NCBI GenBank assembly: GCA_937880845.1
Contig: CALFLL010000062.1
Location: 1-25,789, forward strand
From: an uncultured Drancourtella sp.
GTDB lineage: Bacteria; Bacillota; Clostridia; Lachnospirales; Lachnospiraceae
Length of the DNA stretch: 25,789 nucleotides
Direction of reading: 5' to 3'
The notes beneath the pieces were generated by a model. It had not been told where the DNA came from and did not search any database. It saw only the letters and a program-made list of their open reading frames with translations. Below, piece by piece: positions 15,788-23,671 of this stretch. Numbering within the stretch: position 1 is the first letter of the stretch; every line of letters starts with the position of its first letter. A program made the position numbers and the translations under genes.

Positions 15788-16861
15788 CTATCGTTTTTGC
15801 TTTAACACGGCAAACACCATCGGAAGTTTGCTTTTACATATATAAATCACTCTTCCAAGCATCATGATCCCATATATATTCCTTGTTTTTAATACCATGA
15901 TCATAATCTTTAAAAGTTTCCCGTCAGACACGGCAGACGGGATCAGTTCCTTTACAAGAGGTTCCTTTACAAGATGACGAATCCAGTTCTTTCTGTCTTT
16001 ATATGACATACCCGCCCTCTCATCGTAATTTCTCTGGATGGCCGAAAAAATATAACGGGTATATAATGCACCCAGAATTCCTTTTACCTGCTTATTACAT
16101 AACCCCCAGTATTGATACTGTCTGTATATAAGCTCAATCCTTTTGCGGTGAAGTTTGTAATATTCCGGCACAAATTTAGATGTCAGACTGTTGTCCATCC
16201 GCTTATTATAATGATATCCGCAAAAATCCAGTATGTTCATTCTCCGGATATCCATGCAGTATTTTACATTAAATAAAATGTCTTCTATCAGTGTGACAAC
16301 TTCAAAGCGAAGATTGATTTCTTTTAAATAAGACAGCTTGTACATCTTATTCCATGCATATCCATATAATGTCTGCTTTTCCAGTTCGATGATATAGTTT
16401 CTTACCTCTTTTTGGTCTTGAAATTCCTTTCTTGCCGGACAGATTGTTTCACTGTGGTGCAGTCTGTCTTTTTCATCGTAATAATCCTCCGTCAATCCAA
16501 AAACAACAATTTCCGCCGGATTTTTGTCAAGAGATTTTCTCACCTCTTCAAAAAGAGTATCTTCCACAGAATCATCCGAATCCATAAACCAGATATATTT
16601 TCCTCCCGCGTATTCCATTCCTGTATTACGCGCCATACTAAGTCCTTGATTCCTTTCGTGATGGATCACCCGAATACGTTCATCAAGAGCTGCCAGTTCT
16701 TCACATAATGTCGGACATCCGTCCGGTGAACAGTCATCCACGAGAATAATCTCAAAATCCTGAAATGTCTGATTCCGTACACTGTCCACCGCTTTTTTCA
16801 GATGTTTTTCCACATTATAAACCGGCATTACCACACTAATGAATGGTTTCTTTTCCTGCAT
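15788..16861 (-). CDS. Family 2 glycosyltransferase
   Basis: This 357-residue GT-A enzyme begins I-S-V-V-M-P-V-Y-N-V-E-K-H-L, has the L-V-D-D-C-S-P-D-G nucleotide-binding turn, and carries the metal-binding F-M-D-S-D-D motif at 92-97. A C-terminal half of about 200 residues is helical and gives no donor clue. The ATG at 16861 shares its A with the stop codon of the preceding transferase gene (TAATG), and GGCGGGAAG precedes it. A longer open frame from 16960 would overlap that gene by 100 nt and add non-homologous residues, so it was not used. It is related by eye to the neighbouring GT2 at 16861-17925, suggesting an old duplication. It likely adds one sugar to the repeat unit. Confidence 0.9.
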   Translation of the reverse strand: MQEKKPFISVVMPVYNVEKHLKKAVDSVRNQTFQDFEIILVDDCSPDGCPTLCEELAALDERIRVIHHERNQGLSMARNTGMEYAGGKYIWFMDSDDSVEDTLFEEVRKSLDKNPAEIVVFGLTEDYYDEKDRLHHSETICPARKEFQDQKEVRNYIIELEKQTLYGYAWNKMYKLSYLKEINLRFEVVTLIEDILFNVKYCMDIRRMNILDFCGYHYNKRMDNSLTSKFVPEYYKLHRKRIELIYRQYQYWGLCNKQVKGILGALYTRYIFSAIQRNYDERAGMSYKDRKNWIRHLVKEPLVKELIPSAVSDGKLLKIMIMVLKTRNIYGIMMLGRVIYICKSKLPMVFAVLKQKR

Positions 16862-17925
16862 TATCTTCCCGCCTTTAATTTTGTAAACAGTTTTGTGTTC
16901 TTTGTTTTTACATAGGTAATGACTTTCGCTTCCAGATAGGTGAGAATGGTGCTCCTCCACTTGATTGGAAGAAGCATGATCTTCATATAAGAAGAATGTG
17001 GTCTTGCTATCCTTGCCATCTTCTTCACCCTTGGATTTGCAAGCATCTTTTTGATTTCCTGCCTTTTTTCCTGTTCTGTCATATCACATTTTGGATTAGT
17101 GATATTTTCTACACATCCGACAAAACGCTCGATATAACGTCTGGCAATCATTTCCCTGCTTGCTGCATCCTTTACATTCCACTGTTTGTAAAGATTAATC
17201 ATCCAACCATGCTCTTCTTCTCTTTTTTCATACATTCCCGGACGATACGCTGCTGTTTCCGATTCAGAACGTGCTCTTAAGAAATGATAATACTGCTTAT
17301 GTGTCACCGTTACTCTTTCCACATTTTTTACAATGCTTACATTAAACGGGAAATCATCCCAGAACGTCTTCGGGAAACGCAAATTGTTGTCCATGATATA
17401 TTTGGATTCAAATAATTTGTTCCACGGTGTGTACAGTAAATTCTTGTCGAATAATTTATATGCATTTTTGCGGAAAGATTCCTTGTCCGGATAAACCGCA
17501 TCTTCCACAAAATAATCATCTGTCATATATTCTTCTTTGTTATAGTAGGTATCAATATAAAATCCTGCTATGACAAGCTGTGCATTATCTCTTTTTGCCA
17601 GATTGTACATATCTTCCAGCATGGTCGGTTCTGCCCAGTCATCAGAATCCATAAAGTACATATATTCCCCTTTTGCAAGTTCAATCGCCATATTTCTTGC
17701 ACTCGGAGCTCCTCCGTTTTCTTTATGGATCACTTGAATCCTTTCGTCCTTTGCAGCATATGCATCGCAGATTTCACCACTTTTATCCGGGGTTCCGTCA
17801 TCTACGATAAGAAATTCCCATTCTTTCAGTGTTTGAGCCTGAATACTTTCAATGGCTTTTCCGACATAGTCCTCTACCTTATATACAGGCATGATAATAC
17901 TTACTTTGATCTTATTGTTTTCCAT
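16861..17925 (-). CDS. Family 2 glycosyltransferase
   Basis: This 354-residue GT-A transferase begins V-S-I-I-M-P-V-Y-K-V-E-D-Y-V, with L-I-V-D-D-G-T-P-D-K-S as the nucleotide-binding turn and F-M-D-S-D-D-W at 91-97 as the metal site. The N-terminal 100 residues closely parallel those of the next gene, while the C-terminal halves differ, as expected for enzymes with different acceptors. It follows glf by 9 nt with a GATAGGAGAAG site, and its stop overlaps the next start by 1 nt. A galactofuranosyl or galactosyl donor is possible given the adjacent glf, but nothing in the sequence proves it. Confidence 0.9.
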   Translation of the reverse strand: MENNKIKVSIIMPVYKVEDYVGKAIESIQAQTLKEWEFLIVDDGTPDKSGEICDAYAAKDERIQVIHKENGGAPSARNMAIELAKGEYMYFMDSDDWAEPTMLEDMYNLAKRDNAQLVIAGFYIDTYYNKEEYMTDDYFVEDAVYPDKESFRKNAYKLFDKNLLYTPWNKLFESKYIMDNNLRFPKTFWDDFPFNVSIVKNVERVTVTHKQYYHFLRARSESETAAYRPGMYEKREEEHGWMINLYKQWNVKDAASREMIARRYIERFVGCVENITNPKCDMTEQEKRQEIKKMLANPRVKKMARIARPHSSYMKIMLLPIKWRSTILTYLEAKVITYVKTKNTKLFTKLKAGR

Positions 17926-17934
17926 TGTCTTCTC

Positions 17935-19032
17935 CTATCGTAATTCTTTTTCTACAAGGGTAAATGCAGATTCAATCACTTTGTCCATATCATAATATTT
18001 GTATTCTGCAAGTCTTCCGCCAAGCAATACCTCTTCTTTTTCCGCCAGTTCTCTGTACTTCTGGTACAATTCCTGGTTCTTCTCATCGTTTACCGGATAG
18101 TATGGCTCCATGCCTTCCTGCCAGTCTGTCGGATATTCTCTTGTAATGACCGTTTTTTCCTGTGTTCCAAACTCAAAATGCTTATGTTCGATCACTCTTG
18201 TATATGGAGTTTCCCGATCTGTGTAATTTACGACCGCAACTCCCTGATGGTTCTTTTCATCCAAAACTTCCGTTTCAAATTTCAGGCTTCTGTATTCCAG
18301 TTTGCCGAACCGATATCCATAATATGCATCCAGCATACCGGTATAAAGAACTTTTTCTCCGAGGGCATTATATTTTTCTTTATTTACATTATAATCAACT
18401 CCCAATTCCACATCGCATCCTTCAAACAAGGCGTTGATCAGTACATTGTATCCACCGATCGGGATTCCCTGATAAAGATCATTGAAATAATTGTTGTCGT
18501 ATGTGTAACGAACCGGAAGTCTTTTGATGATAAATGCCGGAAGATCCTTGCAATCTCTTCCCCACTGTTTTTCTGTATATCCTTTGATCAGCTTCTGATA
18601 GATATCTTCGCCGACCAGGCTTATGGCCTGCTCTTCCAAATTTTTTGGCTCGCCTTTAATGGCAGCTTTCTGTCTGTTTATGATTTCTTCTGCCTCTTTT
18701 GGTGTCGCCACTCCCCACATCTTGCTGAATGTGTTCATATTGAACGGCATGTTATAGATTTCTCCTTTGTAATTTGCAATAGGAGAATTGGTATAACGGT
18801 TAAACTCAACAAGAGAGTTTACAAAATCCCATACTTTCCTGTTGCTTGTATGGAAAATATGTGCACCATACTTGTGAACATGGATTCCTTCCATATCTTC
18901 ACAATAAAGATTTCCTCCGAGTGTTTCTCTTTTTTCGACTACCAGACATTTCTTTCCTGCCTTATGTGCAAAGTATGCAAATGTACCGGCAAACAGACCG
19001 CCTCCGACGATCACATAATCATATTTTTTCAT
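17935..19032 (-). CDS. glf: UDP-galactopyranose mutase
   Basis: This 365-residue flavoenzyme interconverts UDP-galactopyranose and UDP-galactofuranose. The FAD-binding Rossmann motif I-V-G-G-G-L-F-A-G lies at 8-16, followed by V-E-K-R-E-T-L-G-G-N. The family signature Y-G-A-H-I-F-H-T-S follows, with P-V-R-Y-T-Y-D-N-N-Y-F further on. Length and motifs match E. coli and Klebsiella Glf (about 367-384 residues). Its presence implies that the polymer contains galactofuranose, a strongly immunogenic sugar in bacterial glycans. The ATG shares one base with the stop of the initiating transferase gene, and GGAGGAG precedes it, so expression is coupled. Confidence 0.96.
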   Translation of the reverse strand: MKKYDYVIVGGGLFAGTFAYFAHKAGKKCLVVEKRETLGGNLYCEDMEGIHVHKYGAHIFHTSNRKVWDFVNSLVEFNRYTNSPIANYKGEIYNMPFNMNTFSKMWGVATPKEAEEIINRQKAAIKGEPKNLEEQAISLVGEDIYQKLIKGYTEKQWGRDCKDLPAFIIKRLPVRYTYDNNYFNDLYQGIPIGGYNVLINALFEGCDVELGVDYNVNKEKYNALGEKVLYTGMLDAYYGYRFGKLEYRSLKFETEVLDEKNHQGVAVVNYTDRETPYTRVIEHKHFEFGTQEKTVITREYPTDWQEGMEPYYPVNDEKNQELYQKYRELAEKEEVLLGGRLAEYKYYDMDKVIESAFTLVEKELR

Positions 19033-20426
19033 TACTGCTCCTCCGTCTCTGCTTCTTCAGCTGCTTTAAATATATATTGCCTTTTTTCATTTGTTTTAAA
19101 TGCCTCTGTGCTGTCTGACTTCAAAAGAACAATCGCTGTCTGAAAAATAAGCTGGATATCTTTCAGGATACTGAATTGTTCAATGTACATCATGTCCATG
19201 ATCAATTTATCTTTTGGTGAAGTGTTATATTTCCCCGCAATCTGAGCATACCCTGTAAGTCCGGCCTTCACCCTCAATCGATATCTGAACTCAGGAAGTG
19301 CCTCTTCGTATGCTTCCACGTTTTCCAGCATTTCCGGTCGTGGTCCTACAAAGCTCATATCGCCTTTCAAAATATTCAAAAGCTGCGGCAGCTCATCCAT
19401 ACGGATCTTACGCAGAATTTTCCCCGGTTTTGTGATCCGGTCATCATCATCCGTTACCGAATGATTTTCCACGTTTTCTTTCATAGTCCTAAACTTATAT
19501 ACCTCAAATACACGTCCGTTTAAAGTCGCACGTTTCTGTTTAAAAAAGATATGTCCTCCGTCATATAATTTTATCGCGATTGCACTTATAATCCAAATCG
19601 GAGAAGTCAAAATACCAAGAATAATAGCAAGAGACATATCCAAAAGCTTCTTCATTACACGCTGTTCCATGGTCCATGCTTTTACGTTGGCATTTAAAAC
19701 AGACACGTCATCTAAAAGATAATATTTTGCACTGACTTCTACAATATCTTCAATCTCCGGATTAAAATAAATATTTATCTTATGTTTATAACAAAATCTT
19801 ACAATCTCACTTCTTTTGCTTAACGGCACATCCTGGATAAAGACCGTATCTGCTTTTGCCACCGCTTCAAAAAGGTGTTTGTCTTTGTAATCCATAATGG
19901 AATCAATCTTATACTGTTTTTTATATTTCATGATACCACGGACAATGTTATCAAGACTTTCCTGGGAAGAAGTAATGACACAGCAGCTTTCCGGCTTGTG
20001 GATTGCAAAAAACAATCCATTTCCCGCATATACAAAAAGAATAATGATAATGAGCTGAACAATGAAACTCAGAATCAAAGAGCCGATGCTGTCCAGACGA
20101 AATGCATAAATACTCGGTGTGATCGTATTCATGATCATCAGCTGAATATACGTTACAATATCCGTGAAGATAGTGGCAAGTGCCAGAGAATAGATGATCG
20201 GCTTGCTTTTTCTCCGCCCCACATCATACTTACCATAAATACTTAAAAATAACAGTCCTACGATACAATATGTTGTAAACGTAATTCCCATAGTCCTTGA
20301 CAATACTCCAAGAGCATGGTTTTCCCTGGACATGATCATCATGAATGTCCCCATAATCAGAATATATAATAATAATTTGATCAATAACCACATTGTGGAT
20401 TCAAACTTTTTCAGTTCTCGCTTCAT
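19032..20426 (-). CDS. Polyprenyl glycosylphosphotransferase (initiating enzyme)
   Basis: This 464-residue polyisoprenyl-phosphate hexose-1-phosphate transferase of the WbaP/CpsE type loads the first sugar phosphate onto undecaprenyl phosphate. Four or five N-terminal transmembrane helices (about 14-140) precede a cytoplasmic Rossmann-like region (about 145-240). A re-entrant membrane helix (about 262-290) and the catalytic domain follow. Catalytic motifs are K-R-A-T-L-N-G-R, Y-K-F-R-T-M (310-315), M-D-E-L-P-Q-L-L-N (343-351) and F-V-G-P-R-P-E (359-365). Galactose-1-phosphate or glucose-1-phosphate are the usual substrates; I cannot tell which. It is the first gene of the downstream module, after a 143-nt gap with a candidate promoter. 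AGGTGAGG precedes the ATG. Confidence 0.94.
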   Translation of the reverse strand: MKRELKKFESTMWLLIKLLLYILIMGTFMMIMSRENHALGVLSRTMGITFTTYCIVGLLFLSIYGKYDVGRRKSKPIIYSLALATIFTDIVTYIQLMIMNTITPSIYAFRLDSIGSLILSFIVQLIIIILFVYAGNGLFFAIHKPESCCVITSSQESLDNIVRGIMKYKKQYKIDSIMDYKDKHLFEAVAKADTVFIQDVPLSKRSEIVRFCYKHKINIYFNPEIEDIVEVSAKYYLLDDVSVLNANVKAWTMEQRVMKKLLDMSLAIILGILTSPIWIISAIAIKLYDGGHIFFKQKRATLNGRVFEVYKFRTMKENVENHSVTDDDDRITKPGKILRKIRMDELPQLLNILKGDMSFVGPRPEMLENVEAYEEALPEFRYRLRVKAGLTGYAQIAGKYNTSPKDKLIMDMMYIEQFSILKDIQLIFQTAIVLLKSDSTEAFKTNEKRQYIFKAAEEAETEEQ

Positions 20427-20456
20427 AAATACCTCACCTGCCTATAAACTTCCTAT

Positions 20457-20485
20457 ATTATATAAGATTTATATAGTTTCCGCAA
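20457..20485 (-). promoter_or_regulatory. Candidate internal promoter of the polymer module
   Basis: A perfect TATAAT (20457-20462) lies 17 nt from TTGCGG (20480-20485), a weak -35 with three of six matches. It sits in the only gap over 100 nt within the polysaccharide locus, just upstream of the initiating transferase gene. Confidence 0.55.
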
Positions 20486-20519
20486 GTTACAACACCTTAA
20501 TTTTTTCTTACTTTGTAAC
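20486..20519. promoter_or_regulatory. Inverted repeat abutting the internal promoter
   Basis: GTTACAA (20486-20492) and TTGTAAC (20513-20519) are exact 7-bp inverted arms separated by 20 nt, and the proximal arm directly touches the -35 box. A third related TTGTAAT lies at 20524-20530. The spacing (two helical turns between arms) suits an activator or repressor dimer, but no known operator is recognised. Confidence 0.35.
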
Positions 20520-20569
20520 AATTTTGTAATTTTTCCATAATATTTTTTTCGTTTTTTCTACTTTTTCTC

Positions 20570-21817
20570 CTAGAATACCGCTTTTTTCTTTTCTTTTTTG
20601 ACACATATAAAAGAAAGAATTCCATATATAACAGCTTCTGATACCATGATTCCGATATAAGAATATGCTGCTCCGGATATTCCGGCTTTTTCTACTAAAA
20701 AATAAGAAGAAACAAAGGCACATACGGCAAGAAATACATAAATATACATCTGTACCACGGTGTATCTCATAACAGTCAGCAGGGATAATAAAATAAATGC
20801 AATCCCATAGAAAATCGCCCCCGCCATGATCAAGATCAATTCCATACGGTATGAATCCAAAGAAATTCCGTATAAAATTTCCAGAACCGGAATCCCAAGC
20901 CATGCAGCTGCCAAAACTGCCAGTATCCCGAACCCAACCATGATTCCGATCATCCTATAAACAATTCTTTTCATTTCTGCGAACGCTCTTTTTGAATACG
21001 CTTTTGTCAGATTTAAAAGAGATGGATGGATGATGAACTGCCCCAGAAGACTTAACACCGTAGCCGGCATGAGGATAATACCGAAAATCGCCTGAAACTC
21101 ATCCATTCCTCTCATATCAATAGCATACTTTGCAGCACTGACGATGTAATTGGATAACAAGGTTGTAATACAGATAGCAAATCCTCCTTTAAACAAAGCC
21201 ATAATGTTTGTCTTACTGAATCTGCTTCTTGATACATTCATCTTTTTAATATTTGCCATATCATAAAACAAAATAACAGCCACCATCACAATACAGATCC
21301 CAATACAGGAAATCAGAAGATTTCTTGTGATCATATCTACAATGACAAAGACAATAAAACTAAGAACCGCTTTGATAAAAAAAGATTTCCCGACCATATA
21401 CAGACATCCGTTTTTCTGTACAATCCCATAAATCACATCACTAAACGCTTCCAGCATTTTATAAACAGTAAGCGACATGAAAATAATCGATTTTTCCGGA
21501 GAGTATTGATTGATAAAAAGCATAATTCCGGAAATCAGTATCATTAAAACACACGTAAAGCATCGGCTGTAAATATAATCACTGTCCGTAATATCTTTTC
21601 CCGTATAACTTACCTGATAGGTTCTGCCCATATACATTCCTACTACAGAAAGAATACATGCATTTGAAAAAGAAAAGCTGAAAATTCCTGCATCTTCCAC
21701 ACCATTGATTCTGGTCACGATAATAAGAAAAAACAGGGATAAAAACGCATTTGCAGATGTTCCTATCGTATTCCATATTACATTTTTATTCATCATCTTT
21801 GTTGTTTCTGTTTCCAT
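20570..21817 (-). CDS. Wzx/GacK-like flippase (upstream module)
   Basis: This membrane protein of about 416 residues in the MOP flippase superfamily has about 12 helices. The N-terminus N-V-I-W-N-T-I-G-T-S-A-N-A-F-L-S and V-T-R-I-N-G-V-E-D-A-G-I-F-S are typical of oligosaccharide and wall-polymer flippases. The start is uncertain: GTG at 21823, ATG at 21817, and ATGs at 21796 and 21793 are all in frame; I chose 21817 because a GA-rich stretch precedes it. Every option overlaps the end of the DUF2304 gene (stop at 21786), implying coupling. By position after a GacI/GacJ-like pair it corresponds to GacK, which flips undecaprenyl-phosphate sugars. No polymerase lies in this module, which supports that reading over a classical Wzx role. 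Confidence 0.87.
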   Translation of the reverse strand: METETTKMMNKNVIWNTIGTSANAFLSLFFLIIVTRINGVEDAGIFSFSFSNACILSVVGMYMGRTYQVSYTGKDITDSDYIYSRCFTCVLMILISGIMLFINQYSPEKSIIFMSLTVYKMLEAFSDVIYGIVQKNGCLYMVGKSFFIKAVLSFIVFVIVDMITRNLLISCIGICIVMVAVILFYDMANIKKMNVSRSRFSKTNIMALFKGGFAICITTLLSNYIVSAAKYAIDMRGMDEFQAIFGIILMPATVLSLLGQFIIHPSLLNLTKAYSKRAFAEMKRIVYRMIGIMVGFGILAVLAAAWLGIPVLEILYGISLDSYRMELILIMAGAIFYGIAFILLSLLTVMRYTVVQMYIYVFLAVCAFVSSYFLVEKAGISGAAYSYIGIMVSEAVIYGILSFICVKKEKKKAVF

Positions 21818-22160
21818 AATCACTTTCTTCTCTCTTTGCTCTTTCCATGGAAATTTCCTGTATGATATCTTTTTGCTTTTCCTCCAAAGCTGCCACTTTA
21901 TTAAACAGAATAAATACTAAAATGATCAGGAAAAAGATCACGATCAAAAATACTGCATTTGCCGGAGAAATCACACCGATAATATCCGACAATGCATAAA
22001 TGATCTGTGGAAAAATACTAATAATGATAAGACAGATAGAGCCAATGATCCATCCCATCATATAATCGGAACGCAGTTTTCCTTTTTTTACTCCGTGTTT
22101 CAAAAATAAAAAGCATACAACTGTTGCCACGATCAATAAAATTCTTATTTTAATATCCAT
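21786..22160 (-). CDS. DUF2304 small membrane protein (GacJ-like)
   Basis: This 124-residue protein has three predicted transmembrane helices (about 5-21, 34-56, 66-86) and a charged, helical cytoplasmic tail (88-124). The pattern L-R-S-D-Y-M-M-G-W between helices 1 and 2 fits DUF2304 proteins. It follows a DPM1-like GT2 by 16 nt. In Streptococcus pyogenes, GacJ is a small membrane protein that binds GacI and raises its undecaprenyl-phosphate-GlcNAc synthase activity. The same role here is an inference from size, topology and gene order. The preceding GT2 lacks the large C-terminal membrane region of many DPM1-like enzymes, which fits a need for a separate membrane partner. Confidence 0.82.
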   Translation of the reverse strand: MDIKIRILLIVATVVCFLFLKHGVKKGKLRSDYMMGWIIGSICLIIISIFPQIIYALSDIIGVISPANAVFLIVIFFLIILVFILFNKVAALEEKQKDIIQEISMERAKREESDYGNRNNKDDE

Positions 22161-22176
22161 TATTTCTCACCCTCAA

Positions 22177-22848
22177 TTAATTGAAAAACAGAAGTGTTAC
22201 AATCACTTTTACCATATATTTAATAGAATTCCCGATTCCTGAATAGATACTTGTTCCTGCCGTTCTCTCCTGCATGGTTACCTGAATTTCTTTTACCCGG
22301 TATCCTCTTTTCATCTGGTATGCAAGTGTATCCGGTTCCGGTTTCCTGTTGATCTCAAACGCATAATCCCGAATCAGTTCTCTGTTGATCATTCGCATAC
22401 CGCTCGTAGGATCTGTCACTCTTTTTCCGGTTGTCAACCGAATCATCCATGTAATGACACGGCTTCCCAACATTCTGAGTGACATAGGTTTTTTCTCTCT
22501 TACAAATCTGGAGCCAATAACAATGTCATATCCGTTTTCAATCTCCCTGATCAAATCCGGAATGTGTTCCGGCAGATGCTGTCCGTCACCGTCAAATTGC
22601 AGGGCTGCATCATAGCCATGATACCATGCGTACTTGTATCCTGTCTGTACAGCACCCGTCAATCCAAGATTAACGATTAGATTGATATGTGGGATTCCAT
22701 TCTCTTCCAATATCTTCTTCGTTCTGTCTTTGGAGCAGTCATTGATCACGATATAATCACACTGCGGTACTGTCTTTTTCAGTCCTTCAACAACTTTTAA
22801 AATATTCTCCTCTTCGTTATATGCTGGTATGATAATCAATACTTTCAT
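22177..22848 (-). CDS. DPM1/GacI-like glycosyltransferase family 2
   Basis: This 223-residue GT2 is of the dolichol-phosphate-mannose-synthase type. It starts L-I-I-I-P-A-Y-N-E-E-E-N-I, has V-I-N-D-C-S-K-D-R-T, the metal motif F-D-G-D-G-Q-H (85-91), V-I-G-S-R-F near 116, and V-T-D-P-T-S-G-M-R, a conserved DPM1-like segment. The C-terminal 15 residues are hydrophobic, so it should sit at the membrane surface. Such enzymes move a sugar from a nucleotide donor to polyprenyl phosphate, giving a monophosphate-linked sugar used outside the membrane. With the DUF2304, flippase and DUF2142 genes it forms a complete post-export glycosylation set. AGAGGAG precedes the ATG. Confidence 0.87.
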   Translation of the reverse strand: MKVLIIIPAYNEEENILKVVEGLKKTVPQCDYIVINDCSKDRTKKILEENGIPHINLIVNLGLTGAVQTGYKYAWYHGYDAALQFDGDGQHLPEHIPDLIREIENGYDIVIGSRFVREKKPMSLRMLGSRVITWMIRLTTGKRVTDPTSGMRMINRELIRDYAFEINRKPEPDTLAYQMKRGYRVKEIQVTMQERTAGTSIYSGIGNSIKYMVKVIVTLLFFN

Positions 22849-22864
22849 CGAATCTCCTCTTTAC

Positions 22865-23659
22865 TTATCCGTTATTCTTTTCACTCAGAGAAAATACTTT
22901 TGCAATTCCCCTGGCAAGAATATCCGGCCAGAATCTCTTAAATAAAATCAAATCCTCTGTTTTCCTTATATTATTTGCAATATTTTGCGTAGTGGTAGAA
23001 CCTTCATGTACCCTGTGTGCCATTAACGTTTCCGGGCAGTAGACAAAGCTTCCTTTTCTCTTTGACAGTCGTTCCCACATATCCCAGTCCGCTGCATTCT
23101 TAAAATGCGGATCAAAAACTTCTTTTCCCATTTCTTCTTTACAGAAACTGACGGACGGACAGCAGATCGGATTCCCAAGACTTAAAATTCTTCGTCTTAC
23201 CCAGACTGATCTTTGCATCCTTTCAAACTTCATAGGACAGTTCATGATATCTTTAATCTTAAGATTCATGTTTGTCCGTTCCAGTTTCCCGTTCTTGTCC
23301 TCTGCATATCCCGTATAAATAATAATCGGGTGAGGGTGTCTGTTAGCACAGCTGATGATTTTTTCCGCATATGTTTCAAAATAGTAATCATCCTGATGGC
23401 ACAGTGTATACAGTGCGGTTTTTGTACAACCGGCCGCATAGTTCCAATCCTGTGAAAGTCCGCTTTTTCCTTCTCTTACAAAAAGCTCGATCCCATATTT
23501 TTCTGCAGTTCTTTTGATAAAATCATTTGGTGTAGATGTACATATGATGATTTTGCTCTTTTTTGTCTGATTTATCAGAGAATCAATACACGCTTCCAGA
23601 TAAGGACTTTCCTTATAAGCGCAGATTGCAAATGTATGATCTTTTTCTGTATATTTCAT
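22865..23659 (-). CDS. Family 2 glycosyltransferase
   Basis: This 264-residue GT2 has F-A-I-C-A-Y-K-E-S-P-Y-L at its start and a metal motif C-H-Q-D-D at 87-91. Later it carries N-A-A-D-W-D-M-W, a conserved acceptor-side acid motif in this subgroup. It differs from the canonical opening P-x-Y-N by using C-A-Y-K. It lies between the DUF2142 gene and the GacI-like gene with gaps of 12 and 16 nt, so it belongs to the upstream module. It is an additional enzyme relative to the GacIJKL set and may build onto the decorated polymer or lipid carrier; donor and acceptor are unknown. Confidence 0.87.
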   Translation of the reverse strand: MKYTEKDHTFAICAYKESPYLEACIDSLINQTKKSKIIICTSTPNDFIKRTAEKYGIELFVREGKSGLSQDWNYAAGCTKTALYTLCHQDDYYFETYAEKIISCANRHPHPIIIYTGYAEDKNGKLERTNMNLKIKDIMNCPMKFERMQRSVWVRRRILSLGNPICCPSVSFCKEEMGKEVFDPHFKNAADWDMWERLSKRKGSFVYCPETLMAHRVHEGSTTTQNIANNIRKTEDLILFKRFWPDILARGIAKVFSLSEKNNG

Positions 23660-23671
23660 ATTTTCTTCATC

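Noticed and set aside
15788..16960. A 390-residue version of the GT2 starting at 16960
   Set aside because: The extra 33 residues overlap the upstream gene and do not resemble a GT2 start. The ATG at 16861 follows GGCGGGAAG and overlaps the previous stop by one base.
18178..19143. A 321-residue plus-strand frame
   Set aside because: It lies entirely antisense to glf and the end of the initiating transferase gene. It has no ribosome site and no domain, and the minus-strand genes are unambiguous.
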